Source: an uncultured Albidovulum sp.
GTDB lineage: Bacteria > Pseudomonadota > Alphaproteobacteria > Rhodobacterales > Rhodobacteraceae
DNA length: 64,000 nucleotides
Direction: 5' to 3'
NCBI GenBank assembly: GCA_913064775.1
Contig: CAJYAD010000009.1
Location: 80,957 to 144,956, forward strand
Shown: positions 16,368 to 26,201 of the stretch, one piece after another
Layout: each line of letters starts with the position of its first letter
Position numbering within the stretch: position 1 is the first letter of the stretch
The notes under the pieces: generated by a model
Databases searched by the model: none
What the model saw: the letters and a program-made list of their open reading frames with translations, nothing else
What the model was told of the DNA's origin: nothing
Translations under genes and position numbers: made by a program

Positions 16368-17252
16368 TCAGCCCATCCGTTCCGAGGCATAGCCGCCGGG
16401 GCTGGCCGGGAAGACCACCGTCTTGTCGCCGTTCAGGAACACCCGGTCGTGGATATGGGCATGCACCGCGCGGGCCAGCACCATGCTTTCCACATCGCGG
16501 CCCAGCGCCACATAATCCGACGGGCTTTGCGCATGGGTCACGCGCGTGGTGTCCTGTTCGATGATCGGACCTTCATCAAGATCGGCGGTGACGTAATGCG
16601 AGGTCGCCCCGATTAGCTTCACCCCGCGCTCATAGGCCTGCTTGTAGGGGTTGGCGCCCTTGAAGCTGGGCAGAAAGGAATGGTGGATATTGATGATCCG
16701 GCCCGACATCTCGCGGCACATCTCATCGGACAGCACCTGCATGTAGCGCGCCAGCACGATCAGCTCGGCCCCCGCCTCGCGCACGATGCGCATCTGGGCG
16801 GCCTCGGCCTCTTGCTTGTTCTCTTTCGTGACCTTGACGCAGTGGAACGGCAGATCGTGGTTCACCACCACCTTCTGGTAATCCATGTGGTTCGAGATCA
16901 CCGCCACGATGTCGATCGGCAGCGCCCCGATGCGCCAGCGATACAGAAGGTCGTTCAGGCAATGCCCGAAGCGCGACACCATGATCACCACCTTCTTCGG
17001 CCGGGCGGCCTCGATCACCTCGGCCTCCATGCCGAATTTCGCGGCCACCGGGGCAAAGCCTTCGCGCAGATCCGCAAGCGTCGCGCCGGTTTCCGAGGCG
17101 AAGGACATGCGCATGAAGAAGCGCCCCGTCCTGGTGTCGTCGAACTGGGCCGAGTCGGTGATGTTGCAGCCATGCTCGGCCAGGAAGGCCGAGGTCGCGG
17201 CGACGATGCCGCGGGCAGTGGGGCAGGTGACGCGAAGCGTGTAGGCGGTCAT
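16368..17252 (-). CDS. purU: formyltetrahydrofolate deformylase
   Basis: PurU hydrolyses 10-formyl-THF to formate and THF, balancing one-carbon pools and supplying formate. The 294-residue protein has an N-terminal ACT domain (about 5-80) and a C-terminal formyltransferase fold. The catalytic residues are Asn188 and His190 in INIHHSFLPSFKGANPY and Asp226 in TADLDEGPI. The length is normal. It appears monocistronic. No link to its neighbours is evident. Confidence 0.95.
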   Translation of the reverse strand: MTAYTLRVTCPTARGIVAATSAFLAEHGCNITDSAQFDDTRTGRFFMRMSFASETGATLADLREGFAPVAAKFGMEAEVIEAARPKKVVIMVSRFGHCLNDLLYRWRIGALPIDIVAVISNHMDYQKVVVNHDLPFHCVKVTKENKQEAEAAQMRIVREAGAELIVLARYMQVLSDEMCREMSGRIINIHHSFLPSFKGANPYKQAYERGVKLIGATSHYVTADLDEGPIIEQDTTRVTHAQSPSDYVALGRDVESMVLARAVHAHIHDRVFLNGDKTVVFPASPGGYASERMG

Positions 17253-17357
17253 GTCGGATCTTCCGTTGGCGCGTGACTTCAGGGGCGACTTAACGCCGCC
17301 CCACGCGCTTGGAAATGCCTGTCTGCGACGTTTCTGGGTGCATTCGCGCTTTGCGCT

Positions 17358-18599
17358 TCAGTCGAAGGATAGCGGCCGGTCACCGTCTGCGTCGCGGATC
17401 GAGGTGGGCAGGCCCATGACGTTCAGCAGGCCCAGGAACGGACGCGGGTCCAGCTCCTCGACATTGACCATGGTGCCGGTGTCCCAGGCGCCGCTTGCCA
17501 CCAGAAGCGCTGCGGCCACCGGCGGCACACCGGCGGTGTAGCTGATCCCCTGGCTGCCGACTTCCTCATAGGCGTCCTCGTGGTCGGCGGCATTGTAGAT
17601 GAACACCTCGACGGGCTTGCCGCCGGTCTTGCCCTTCACCAGATCGCCGATGCAGGTCTTGCCGGTATAGCTGGGCGCCAGGCTGGCCGGATCGGGCAGC
17701 ACGGCCTTCACCACCTTCAGCGGGATCACCTCTTGCCCCTCGGCCGTGGTCACCGGCTGTTCGGACAAGAGGCCCAGCGATTTCAGCACCGTGAAGACGT
17801 TGATGTAGTGATCGCCGAAACCCATCCAGAACCGGACATCGGCCTGAGGGTAGTTCGCCGCCAGCGAATGGATCTCATCATGACCCGACATATAGGCCTT
17901 CTGCTTGCCGACGACGGGCAGATCCCATTCGCGGCCAACCTCGAACATGCTGTTCTCGGTCCAATTGCCGCCCTGCCAGGCATAGACGGTGCCGGTGAAC
18001 TCGCGAAAGTTGATCTCGGGGTCGAAATTGGTGGCGAAATACTTGCCATGCGAGCCTGCGTTGATGTCGACGATGTCGATCGATTCGACCTCTTCGACGT
18101 AATCGTCCGCCGCCAGCCGCGCATAGGCGTTCACCACGCCCGGATCGAAGCCCGCGCCCAGGATCGCGGTGACGCCGGCCTTGCGGCAATCGTCGCGGCG
18201 CTTCCATTCATAGTTCGCATACCACGGCGGGGCTTCGCAGATCTTGTCCGGATCCTCGTGGATCGCGGTGTCGATATAGGCCGCGCCGGTCTGGATGCAG
18301 GCATCCAGCACGTATTTGTTGATGAAGGCCGAGCCCACGTTGATGACGATCTGGCAGCCGGTGTCGCGGATCAGCGCGGCCACGGCGGCGCTGTCCGTCG
18401 CGTCGACCTCATGCGTCGAAAAAGGCCCTGGCACCTTCATCGCCGCCTTTTCCTGCACGCTGGCGATGATCGCATCGCATTTCGCGCGGGTACGGCTGGC
18501 GATGTGCAAATCGCCCAACACATCGTTGTTCTGGGCACATTTGTGCGCAACGACCTGGGCCACGCCGCCGGCGCCGATGATCAGCACGTTCCGCTTCAT
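17358..18599 (-). CDS. carboxynorspermidine (carboxyspermidine) dehydrogenase
   Basis: This 413-residue saccharopine-dehydrogenase-family protein has a Rossmann motif IIGAGGVAQV at 7-16. It condenses aspartate semialdehyde with putrescine or diaminopropane and reduces the product to carboxyspermidine or carboxynorspermidine. Its partner decarboxylase nspC lies immediately upstream on the same strand (37-base gap), which distinguishes it from lysine-pathway saccharopine dehydrogenases. The start at 18599 has a strong AAGGAGG; the in-frame ATG at 18653 would overlap nspC and is rejected. This is the alternative spermidine route used where SpeD/SpeE are absent. Confidence 0.92.
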   Translation of the reverse strand: MKRNVLIIGAGGVAQVVAHKCAQNNDVLGDLHIASRTRAKCDAIIASVQEKAAMKVPGPFSTHEVDATDSAAVAALIRDTGCQIVINVGSAFINKYVLDACIQTGAAYIDTAIHEDPDKICEAPPWYANYEWKRRDDCRKAGVTAILGAGFDPGVVNAYARLAADDYVEEVESIDIVDINAGSHGKYFATNFDPEINFREFTGTVYAWQGGNWTENSMFEVGREWDLPVVGKQKAYMSGHDEIHSLAANYPQADVRFWMGFGDHYINVFTVLKSLGLLSEQPVTTAEGQEVIPLKVVKAVLPDPASLAPSYTGKTCIGDLVKGKTGGKPVEVFIYNAADHEDAYEEVGSQGISYTAGVPPVAAALLVASGAWDTGTMVNVEELDPRPFLGLLNVMGLPTSIRDADGDRPLSFD

Positions 18600-18636
18600 T
18601 CCGGAAAGCCTCCTTATCGTGTCAGGGTGGGTCGCC

Positions 18637-19728
18637 TCAGGAGAGGCTCGCACGGTAATCCTCGTAACCGAAATCGCGCACCTCGGTGAGGGTTCCGTCC
18701 TCTTCGCGCAGCACGATCGCGGGCATCTTCACGCCGTTGAACCAGTTCTTCTTGACCATCGTGTAACCGGCTGCGTCCTGCACCGAAATCCGGTCGCCGA
18801 CCTGCAGCGGCGCGGCAAAGCGCGCCTCGCCGAAGATGTCGCCGGCCAGGCAGGATTTCCCGCAGATCTGATAGGCATGATCGCCCGCCTGCGGCAGCTT
18901 GGCACTTTCGCGGTAGATCAGCAGATCCAGCATATGGGCCTCGATCGAGCTGTCGACGATGGCCAGCTTCTTCTCGTTCTCCAGCAGGTCCAGCACCGTC
19001 AGCTCCAGCGTCGTGGTGTTGGTGATCGCGGCCTCGCCCGGCTCCAGATAGACCTGCACGCCGAAGCGCTGGGAAAACGCCTTCAGCCGGGCGGCCAGCG
19101 CGTCGACCGGATAGTCCGCGCCGGTGAAATGGATGCCGCCGCCGAGGCTGACCCAATCCAGCCGCTGCAGAATGGTGCCGAACTCGGCCTCGATCCGGCC
19201 TAGCTGCTGGTCGAACAGCGCGAAATCGCGGTTCTCGCAATTGTAGTGGATCATCACGCCCGAAATCCGGTCCAGCGCACCCTCGATCTTCACCGGATCC
19301 CATTCGCCGAGGCGCGAGAATGGCCGCGCCGGATCGGCCAGATCGAACCCGCTGGTCGAGAACCGTGGATTCAGCCGCAGTCCCCGCTCGATCCCCGCGG
19401 CGGTCGCGCCGTGACGCTCCAGCTGGCCGATCGAGTTGAAGATGATCTTGTCGGCATGTCCCACCGCCTCGTCGATCTCGTGATCGGCCCAGGCGACGGA
19501 ATAGGCATGGGTCTCGCCGCCGAATTTCTCGGCCCCCAGATGCAGCTCATACAGCGAGGATGAGGTGGTGCCGTCCATGTAGTCGCGCATCAGGTCGAAG
19601 ACCGACCATGTGGCAAAACACTTCAGCGCCAGCAGCGCCTTCGCGCCAGAGGCCTCGCGCAGCCGCGCGACGATCTCCATGTTGCGCCGAAGCGCGGCCT
19701 TGTCGATCAGGTAGAATGGCGTCTGCAT
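18637..19728 (-). CDS. nspC: carboxynorspermidine decarboxylase
   Basis: This 363-residue fold-type III PLP enzyme of the alanine-racemase/ODC group has the PLP lysine Lys36 in LLALKCFATW and a late CLAGD segment (in the ICGKSCLAGDIFGEAR region) typical of this family. It decarboxylates carboxyspermidine or carboxynorspermidine to spermidine or norspermidine. The start at 19728 is preceded by a G-rich ribosome site; an in-frame ATG at 19824 adds a non-conserved extension. It is the first gene of the two-gene polyamine operon. Confidence 0.94.
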   Translation of the reverse strand: MQTPFYLIDKAALRRNMEIVARLREASGAKALLALKCFATWSVFDLMRDYMDGTTSSSLYELHLGAEKFGGETHAYSVAWADHEIDEAVGHADKIIFNSIGQLERHGATAAGIERGLRLNPRFSTSGFDLADPARPFSRLGEWDPVKIEGALDRISGVMIHYNCENRDFALFDQQLGRIEAEFGTILQRLDWVSLGGGIHFTGADYPVDALAARLKAFSQRFGVQVYLEPGEAAITNTTTLELTVLDLLENEKKLAIVDSSIEAHMLDLLIYRESAKLPQAGDHAYQICGKSCLAGDIFGEARFAAPLQVGDRISVQDAAGYTMVKKNWFNGVKMPAIVLREEDGTLTEVRDFGYEDYRASLS

Positions 19729-19840
19729 TGGCGAATCCCCCAATTTCCAAAGGGAAAGGTCAAGGGGGCCGCGTATAGAACCCCCTCCAGCGCCGCGCAA
19801 CCCATGCTCTTCATTGTTCCGCAAATACGCCCGCGGCCCT

Positions 19841-20554
19841 TCAGACCATGCGGATCACGTCCTTCTCGATCGCCAGCATATAGCCGCGCCGCGCGATGTT
19901 CTTGACCAGCAACTCGCTGACCATCTGGTTGCCCAGCGTGTCGCGCAGCCGCTTGATTCGCGTGGCGCCGGCGGCCTCGTCGCAATCGGCCACCGCGCGC
20001 CCCGAGATCATCGCCTCGATCTCGGCGCCCGACAGCATCTCGTCGTCCATCCGCGCCTCGGCCAGAACCGCAAGCGTCTCGATCACCGCCTCGGTCAGCT
20101 TGAATTCCATGTTGTTGAGGTAGACCGCCCGATCCCCCCGGCTGATCAACAGCGACGACACCTGGATCCCGGTCCGCTGGATCGCCGAAATCCGCCGGTT
20201 CAGCGTGATGATCGTGACCAGAAACACCAGCGCCGCCAGAAGCAGCGCGGTGGCAAAGATCAGCAGCACGAAAATCACCACCCGGTAGCTCGACAGCACG
20301 TCGGCAAAGGCGGTGCCGGACTGCGCCAGGATCTCCAGCAGCTTGACCTCGCCTTGCGTGTTGAGGCTGCCGTTCTGCACGAAGATCCGCTCGACCCGCA
20401 CATTGAAGGCATTGGCATCGGGCAGGTTCAGGAACAACAGCACCGCCGCACCCAGCAGGATGACGACGATCGCGATGATCCCGAAGGTCACGACACGGTT
20501 GCCCGCGCGCAGCGTCTCGGCCGGATCAGTAGCGGAGGAAGTTGGCTCCGGCAC
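19841..20554 (-). CDS. membrane-anchored winged-helix protein of unknown role
   Basis: The 237-residue protein has two strong membrane helices (about 22-43 and 91-118) bracketing a segment of about 47 residues likely to be periplasmic. A linker follows, then a C-terminal domain (about 145-237) that resembles an OmpR-type winged helix: TRIKRLRDTLGNQMVSELL could be the recognition helix and RRGYMLAI the wing strand. ToxR/CadC-type regulators have the DNA-binding domain at the N-terminus, so this topology is reversed. Its start overlaps by 29 bases the end of a gene for a small secreted protein, so the two are translated together. I infer a one-component membrane regulator; DNA binding is not proven. 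Confidence 0.65.
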   Translation of the reverse strand: MPEPTSSATDPAETLRAGNRVVTFGIIAIVVILLGAAVLLFLNLPDANAFNVRVERIFVQNGSLNTQGEVKLLEILAQSGTAFADVLSSYRVVIFVLLIFATALLLAALVFLVTIITLNRRISAIQRTGIQVSSLLISRGDRAVYLNNMEFKLTEAVIETLAVLAEARMDDEMLSGAEIEAMISGRAVADCDEAAGATRIKRLRDTLGNQMVSELLVKNIARRGYMLAIEKDVIRMV

Positions 20555-20825
20555 TGGCTTTCCTTTGCGCTAACCCATCAGGCCCAAAGATGGAGACGAC
20601 CGCCAGCAAGGTCCAGCCACCTTTCGCGATGCGGCGGGAAATCTCCGGCGCGGCGGCCTGCTTCGACGCGCAAGCCCCGCCCGAAAGCTGGATCACCCCA
20701 TAGGAAAGCTGTAGCGGATCGCCCTTCTTGGCCTTGTAATCGGCATAGCAATCGGCGCTCGCCGGGGCGGCGAGCGTCAGCGCCAGAAGCGCGGCCAGAG
20801 CGGTAAGGATCAGATGTCGGTTCAT
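20526..20825 (-). CDS. small secreted protein, unknown function
   Basis: The 99-residue product has a clear signal peptide (residues 1-24, hydrophobic core ILTALAALLALTLAAP, ending ASA) and a mature part of about 75 residues with two cysteines (26 and 52) that could form a disulfide. The ending WTLLAVVSIFGPDG recurs, from memory, in short Rhodobacterales hypothetical proteins. Starts at 20825 or 20837 are both possible and neither has a strong ribosome site. It overlaps and precedes the membrane winged-helix gene; two palindromes lie in its promoter. It could be a periplasmic ligand or partner of that protein. Confidence 0.65.
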   Translation of the reverse strand: MNRHLILTALAALLALTLAAPASADCYADYKAKKGDPLQLSYGVIQLSGGACASKQAAAPEISRRIAKGGWTLLAVVSIFGPDGLAQRKASAGANFLRY

Positions 20826-20852
20826 GGCCGTCACCATGGGCGCAATCGCGGC

Positions 20853-20900
20853 GTTATTCAATAACCACAGGGGGTTCTGGCGGCTGTTATCCGATAGCAG
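20853..20900. promoter_or_regulatory. two related palindromes in a divergent promoter
   Basis: GTTATT-C-AATAAC (20853-20865) is perfect; CTGTTATC-C-GATAGCAG (20884-20900) has one mismatch. Both share a GTTAT..ATA core and lie between the divergent genes starting at 20825 and 21009, so they are candidate operators. Confidence 0.5.
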
Positions 20901-21008
20901 TGTCGCGATATTGCTTAACTTGCCCCCCCGGCCCCACCTTCCTCTCACCGCGTCGGCCCCGCTCGGGTCCCTCGCATTTCGAAACCGTGACATGAGAAGG
21001 AAAGCCCC

Positions 21009-21380
21009 ATGTTCCGCACCAAAGCCACCGCCGCCGCCCTCGTCGCCGCCTTGGGCCTGAGCGCATTCGCCGCCGCTCCCGCGCAGGCCGATCAGCGCGA
21101 CTTTGCCCGCTTTGTCGTCGGGGCCGCCGCGATCGCCGCCATCGCCGCCGCCGTCAACGCCGAGAACAACCGCAATCGCAACCAACGCCCCGCCTATATC
21201 ACCCCGCAGCGCGATCACGACGGTTGGAACCAGCGCGCCGATATGCGCCACCGGCAGTGGCTGCGCGAACAGCGCCGCCGCGCCGAATGGCGCCGCGAGC
21301 AGGAGCGTCGCCAAGCTTGGCTGCGCCACCACCGCCACCGTGACCGCGACGGCTATCGTCACGCCCGCGACTACGACTAG
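21009..21380 (+). CDS. secreted Arg/His-rich protein, unknown function
   Basis: The 123-residue product has a signal peptide (about 1-27, ending AQA), a short Ala-rich hydrophobic stretch (about 36-49), then a strongly basic tail full of Arg, His and aromatic residues (RRRAEWRREQERRQAWLRH). It is somewhat like the RcnB-type periplasmic proteins in composition only. A GAAGGAAAG ribosome site precedes ATG 21009. It is divergent from the secreted-protein/winged-helix pair and shares its promoter region. The basic tail suggests binding to an anionic polymer or metal, which is inference. Confidence 0.7.
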   Translation: MFRTKATAAALVAALGLSAFAAAPAQADQRDFARFVVGAAAIAAIAAAVNAENNRNRNQRPAYITPQRDHDGWNQRADMRHRQWLREQRRRAEWRREQERRQAWLRHHRHRDRDGYRHARDYD

Positions 21381-21391
21381 GCCCAGGAACC

Positions 21392-21416
21392 GGCTGCGGC
21401 CATCAGAGCCGCAGCC
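21392..21416 (+). terminator. hairpin after the Arg/His-rich gene
   Basis: A 9-bp perfect stem (GGCTGCGGC at 21392-21400, GCCGCAGCC at 21408-21416) with a 7-nt loop begins 12 bases after the stop. Confidence 0.6.
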
Positions 21417-21443
21417 AAGCGCGGCCCCCGAAGCCGCGTGACT

Positions 21444-21468
21444 GGGGCGGATGTCCCCCATCCGCCCC
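21444..21468 (+). terminator. rho-independent-like terminator
   Basis: A 10-bp perfect stem (GGGGCGGATG at 21444-21453, CATCCGCCCC at 21459-21468) with a 5-nt loop is followed by TTCTTC. Confidence 0.7.
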
Positions 21469-21481
21469 TTCTTCACCGAAT

Positions 21482-21559
21482 GCCCGGGAAACCGGGCTGC
21501 GAGGGAAGCCCCGCCTGACCATTTTCAGGTTGCGCCGGACAGGGTGTTGGGCTTCCCTC
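21482..21559 (+). other. structured leader directly upstream of rnhB
   Basis: GCCCGG-GAAA-CCGGGC (21482-21497) is followed by an 11-bp perfect long-range stem, GAGGGAAGCCC (21501-21511) with GGGCTTCCCTC (21549-21559). That stem encloses a smaller hairpin (21514-21529) and ends six bases before the rnhB start. Confidence 0.5.
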
Positions 21560-21565
21560 ATCTCC

Positions 21566-22199
21566 ATGAACATCCTTCCCGATTTCACGTTTGAGACCGC
21601 CCTGCTGCACCAGGGCGCACAGCGCATCGCCGGCGTCGACGAGGTCGGCCGTGGCCCGCTGGCCGGGCCGGTCACCGCCTGCGCCGTGGTGTTTGACCCC
21701 GCGAACATCCCCGAGGGCCTGCGCGATTCCAAGATGCTGAGCGCACGCCGCCGCGACGCGCTGCATGACGCGATCCTTGCCGTCGCCGAGGTCTCGGTCG
21801 CCCATGCCAGCGTGGAAGAGATCGACGAGATCAACATCCTGCGCGCCAGTCATCTGGCGATGCTGCGCGCCATTGCGGGCCTTGCCCGCCCGCCCGATCA
21901 GGTGCTGATCGACGGCAACATGATCCCCCGCGGGCTGAAACTGCCCGCTCAGGCGGTGGTGAAGGGCGATGCGAAAAGCCTGTCGATCGCCGCGGCCTCG
22001 ATCGTGGCCAAGGTGGTGCGCGACCGGCTGATGGTGGATTTGGCGCAACAGCACCCCGGCTACGGATGGGAACGCAACGCCGGCTACCCAAGCCCCGCCC
22101 ATAAGCAGGCGATTCGAGATTTGGGGATCACCCCTCACCATAGACGTTCATTCAAACCCATCCACAATATCTTGTATCAAGACAAATCGATAAACTCTT

Positions 22200-22201
<2 letters not shown>
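21566..22201 (+). CDS. rnhB: ribonuclease HII
   Basis: RNase HII cleaves RNA-DNA hybrids and single ribonucleotides in DNA. The 211-residue protein has the catalytic Asp25-Glu26 in GVDEVGRGPLAG, a further acidic LIDGN segment, and the AKVVRDRLM helix of the family. I chose ATG 21566; there is no obvious Shine-Dalgarno sequence and the site abuts a stable stem, so translation may be structure-controlled. A TTG at 21530 is a false upstream start. It precedes ccrM, a neighbour it commonly has in alphaproteobacteria. Confidence 0.93.
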
Positions 22202-23403
<1,202 letters not shown>

Positions 23404-23455
23404 TCCATTCCTTAGCGAATGCCTGCGCCGCGAAGTGACCTGCGCGGCGCGACTT

Positions 23456-23486
23456 GCCCCGTCCTGTCTTCAGGCCGGGGCCTTTT
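23456..23486 (+). terminator. rho-independent terminator of ccrM
   Basis: GCCCCG(T)CCTG - TCTT - CAGG(C)CGGGGC forms a 10-bp stem with one internal mismatch and a tetraloop, followed by CTTTT. Confidence 0.8.
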
Positions 23487-23541
23487 CGGATCTTCCACCC
23501 CCACCGCACGGGCCCACCGCACGCCCCCCCCGCACGGGCCC

Positions 23542-24993
23542 CTAAAGCACGGGCGCGAAGATCCGCGCCGCCAGCGCCGCGTTGCTCAGCCAGAAACCCA
23601 TATCGTCCAGCCGGGTCTTGACCGGGCGGGCGCGCGCCATGTCGGCGATCAGCATGGCCTCGACCTCTGCCGCGAAATCGCTGTCGAAGACCAGCGCGGA
23701 GGATTCGAAATTCAGCCGGCAGGATCGGTTGTCGAGGTTGTGGCTGCCGACGGCGGCGAAGTCATTGTCGATCAACAGCACCTTCTCGTGCAGAAAGCCC
23801 TCTTCCTCGGCAAAGCGCAGCACCTTGACGCCAGCGCGGCGGACCTCATCGAAATAGGCATGGCCGGCCAGCCAGACCAGCCAGTGGTCGCGTTTCTCGG
23901 GCAGCAAGATGCGCACGTCCAACCCGCGCAGCGCCGCCAGCTTCAGCGCCGTCAGCACGTCACCATCCGGCACGAAATAGGGCGAGGCGATCCAGATCCG
24001 ATCCGTCGCAGCCCCGATCGCGTTCGAGAAATAAAGACTTCCGGTCTCAAACCGGTCGGCCGGGCCGGTCGACATCACCAGAATGCGCCGATCGGCCCCG
24101 GAGGGCGCGGGTTTCCAGTTCAGCGTCAGCTTGTCGCCCGACGACCACAGCCAATCCTCGGCGAAGGCCAGCTGCAACTGGGCCACGGCCGGGCCGTCGA
24201 TGCGCAGATGGGTATCGCGCCAGGCACCCAGCTGCTTGTCGTGGCCCAGGTATTCCTCGCCCAGATTGTGGCCGCCAAGGAAGCCGGTGTTGCCGTCGAT
24301 GATCACGATCTTGCGGTGGTTGCGGAAGTTCACCTGAAACCGGCCGCGCGCCTGACGCAGGGCGTGAAAGTTGCGGATGTCGACACCCGCATCGCGCAGA
24401 TCTTGCAGGAAAGCGTTGCTCAGCCCGCTCGACCCGATCGAATCGTATAGCACATGCACCGCCACCCCCGCCTGCGCACGCGCTTTCAGCCGCGCGGCCA
24501 TCTCGCGGCCCAGGGCGTCGTCGCGGATCGTGTAGAACTGGACCAGGATATAGGATTGCGCCGCCTCGATGGCCTCGAAGATCGCCTCAAAAGTGGCGGC
24601 GCCGTCGATCAGCAGGCGGGTGGCATTGCCCCCAACCGAGGGGAACCCAGCCAGGCGCTCAAACCCGTAGATGCGGCTGGCCAGCGGGCTGTCGCTGGGG
24701 ATGTCGGGGTCGTTGGCGTGTTTGTTGCCCTCATGCCGCAGGGTGGCGATCACCTCGGACATGGCACGGCGCATCCGGATGTAGCCGGGATAGCGGGCGT
24801 GGCCGAAGAACAGGAAGGCGGGCACGGCGAAATGCGGCGTGGCGATCAGGAAGACCACCCAGCCCACGGCGCCCTGCGGCGTGCGCGCCGTGCGAATCGC
24901 GCGGAAGACGAAATAGATCGCGACCAGCTGGATGACGGCAAGCACCAGCGACAGCAGGGTCGGATGCAGCAGGTTATAAAGCAGGAACTCCAT
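23542..24993 (-). CDS. cls: cardiolipin synthase (phospholipase D type)
   Basis: The 483-residue membrane enzyme has two N-terminal membrane helices (about 12-32 and 42-64) and two HKD motifs: His226-Lys228-Asp233 (NHRKIVIIDG) and His402-Lys404-Asp409 (HEKVLLID). It condenses two phosphatidylglycerols, or PG with PE, to cardiolipin. The start at 24993 shares its A with the stop of the upstream alkB-like gene (TGATG), so the two are translationally coupled. An in-frame ATG at 25110 inside alkB is rejected. Confidence 0.93.
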   Translation of the reverse strand: MEFLLYNLLHPTLLSLVLAVIQLVAIYFVFRAIRTARTPQGAVGWVVFLIATPHFAVPAFLFFGHARYPGYIRMRRAMSEVIATLRHEGNKHANDPDIPSDSPLASRIYGFERLAGFPSVGGNATRLLIDGAATFEAIFEAIEAAQSYILVQFYTIRDDALGREMAARLKARAQAGVAVHVLYDSIGSSGLSNAFLQDLRDAGVDIRNFHALRQARGRFQVNFRNHRKIVIIDGNTGFLGGHNLGEEYLGHDKQLGAWRDTHLRIDGPAVAQLQLAFAEDWLWSSGDKLTLNWKPAPSGADRRILVMSTGPADRFETGSLYFSNAIGAATDRIWIASPYFVPDGDVLTALKLAALRGLDVRILLPEKRDHWLVWLAGHAYFDEVRRAGVKVLRFAEEEGFLHEKVLLIDNDFAAVGSHNLDNRSCRLNFESSALVFDSDFAAEVEAMLIADMARARPVKTRLDDMGFWLSNAALAARIFAPVL

Positions 24994-26147
24994 CAGCTGG
25001 CCCCGCGCGGGATCGGGTTTGTGGCCTTGTTGTAGGGCACCCAATCCGCGACCTCGGGGTAATGTTCGCGCCGCCAGGCCCGCACCCGGGGATTCATCCG
25101 GCGCCGCCATAGCGGCGGGATCATCGCCAGCGCGGTCATCGCGGGATAGCCGAAGGGCAGTTGCGGCGCCTCTGTGGCCGGATAGGTCTGCAGCAGGGGA
25201 AAGCGGCGGTCGGGCTTGTAATGGTGGTCGGAATGGCGCTGCAGGTTGATCAGCAGCCAGTTTGAGGCCCGATGCGCCGCGTTCCAGCTGTGGCGCGGCA
25301 GCACATGCTCATAGCGGCCCTGCCCCAGATGGCGCCGGGTCAGGCCGTAATGCTCGATGTAATTCACCAGCTCCAGCTGCCAGATCGCCACCAGCGCCTG
25401 CCACAGGAACAGCAGCAGCCCCAGTCCGCCGCCGAGGCCCAGCACCAGCGCCAGCATCAGAAGCTGCAAGGCCCCATAGCGCCAGAACGGGTTCGAGGGG
25501 TGCCAGACGCCCCGCCCCGCCCGCGCCAGCATCGCCCGTTCGGCGCGCCAGGCCGAGCCCGGGCATTGGCGCAACACGCGGGCAAAGAAGCGATGGAAGC
25601 CCTCGTTGTAGCGCGCCGTCACCGGATCACGGGGCGTGCCGACATAGAGGTGATGCACCCGCAGATGTTCCGACCGGAAGTGGCTGTAAAGCACACTGGC
25701 CAGCAGGATATCGGCCAGAGTGCGCTCGACCGTCGGCTTCTGATGCATCAGCTCATGGCTGTAGTTGATGCCGATGGTGCCCGACATCACCCCGAGGCCG
25801 AAGAACAGCCCCGCCATCTCCAGCCCGCTCAGATGGCCCATATGGGTGACGTACCAGATGCCGCCGAACAGCGCCGTCAGCTGGATCGGCGCCCAGATCA
25901 GGGTGATCAGGCGATACCAGAACAGCTGATCCTCGGGCGTCGCGGGATCGGGGTTTTCCAGGTTCAGCCCGGTCAGCGCGTCCAGCAGCGAGAACATCCC
26001 CCAAGTGTAGAACGGCATCACCACGACCCAAAGCCCGCCCTGCACCATCCCCAGCCAGATCAGCGGCACCATGCCCAGCGACAGCCAGAAAGGCAGCGCA
26101 TTGCGCAGCTTCGCGATCTGATCCGCCTGCCGTGCCGCCGGTTCCAT
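24993..26147 (-). CDS. AlkB-family membrane diiron hydroxylase
   Basis: The 384-residue protein has several membrane helices and the histidine boxes of alkane/xylene monooxygenases: HELMH (131-135), EHLRVHH (160-166), NYIEHYG, and LQRHSDHH. These bind the diiron centre that hydroxylates alkyl chains. The order and spacing match AlkB of Pseudomonas, although box 2 has Val where EHxxGHH normally has Gly. The start at 26147 has GAAGAGGA upstream. No rubredoxin or rubredoxin reductase is in the window, and it is coupled to cardiolipin synthase, so a lipid or fatty-acyl substrate is as plausible as alkanes. Confidence 0.85.
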   Translation of the reverse strand: MEPAARQADQIAKLRNALPFWLSLGMVPLIWLGMVQGGLWVVVMPFYTWGMFSLLDALTGLNLENPDPATPEDQLFWYRLITLIWAPIQLTALFGGIWYVTHMGHLSGLEMAGLFFGLGVMSGTIGINYSHELMHQKPTVERTLADILLASVLYSHFRSEHLRVHHLYVGTPRDPVTARYNEGFHRFFARVLRQCPGSAWRAERAMLARAGRGVWHPSNPFWRYGALQLLMLALVLGLGGGLGLLLFLWQALVAIWQLELVNYIEHYGLTRRHLGQGRYEHVLPRHSWNAAHRASNWLLINLQRHSDHHYKPDRRFPLLQTYPATEAPQLPFGYPAMTALAMIPPLWRRRMNPRVRAWRREHYPEVADWVPYNKATNPIPRGAS

Positions 26148-26201
26148 GCCCGTCCTCTTCCGCCCCTCAAGGCCAGTATAGCGCCGCACCGTGCCCGCGC
26201 T

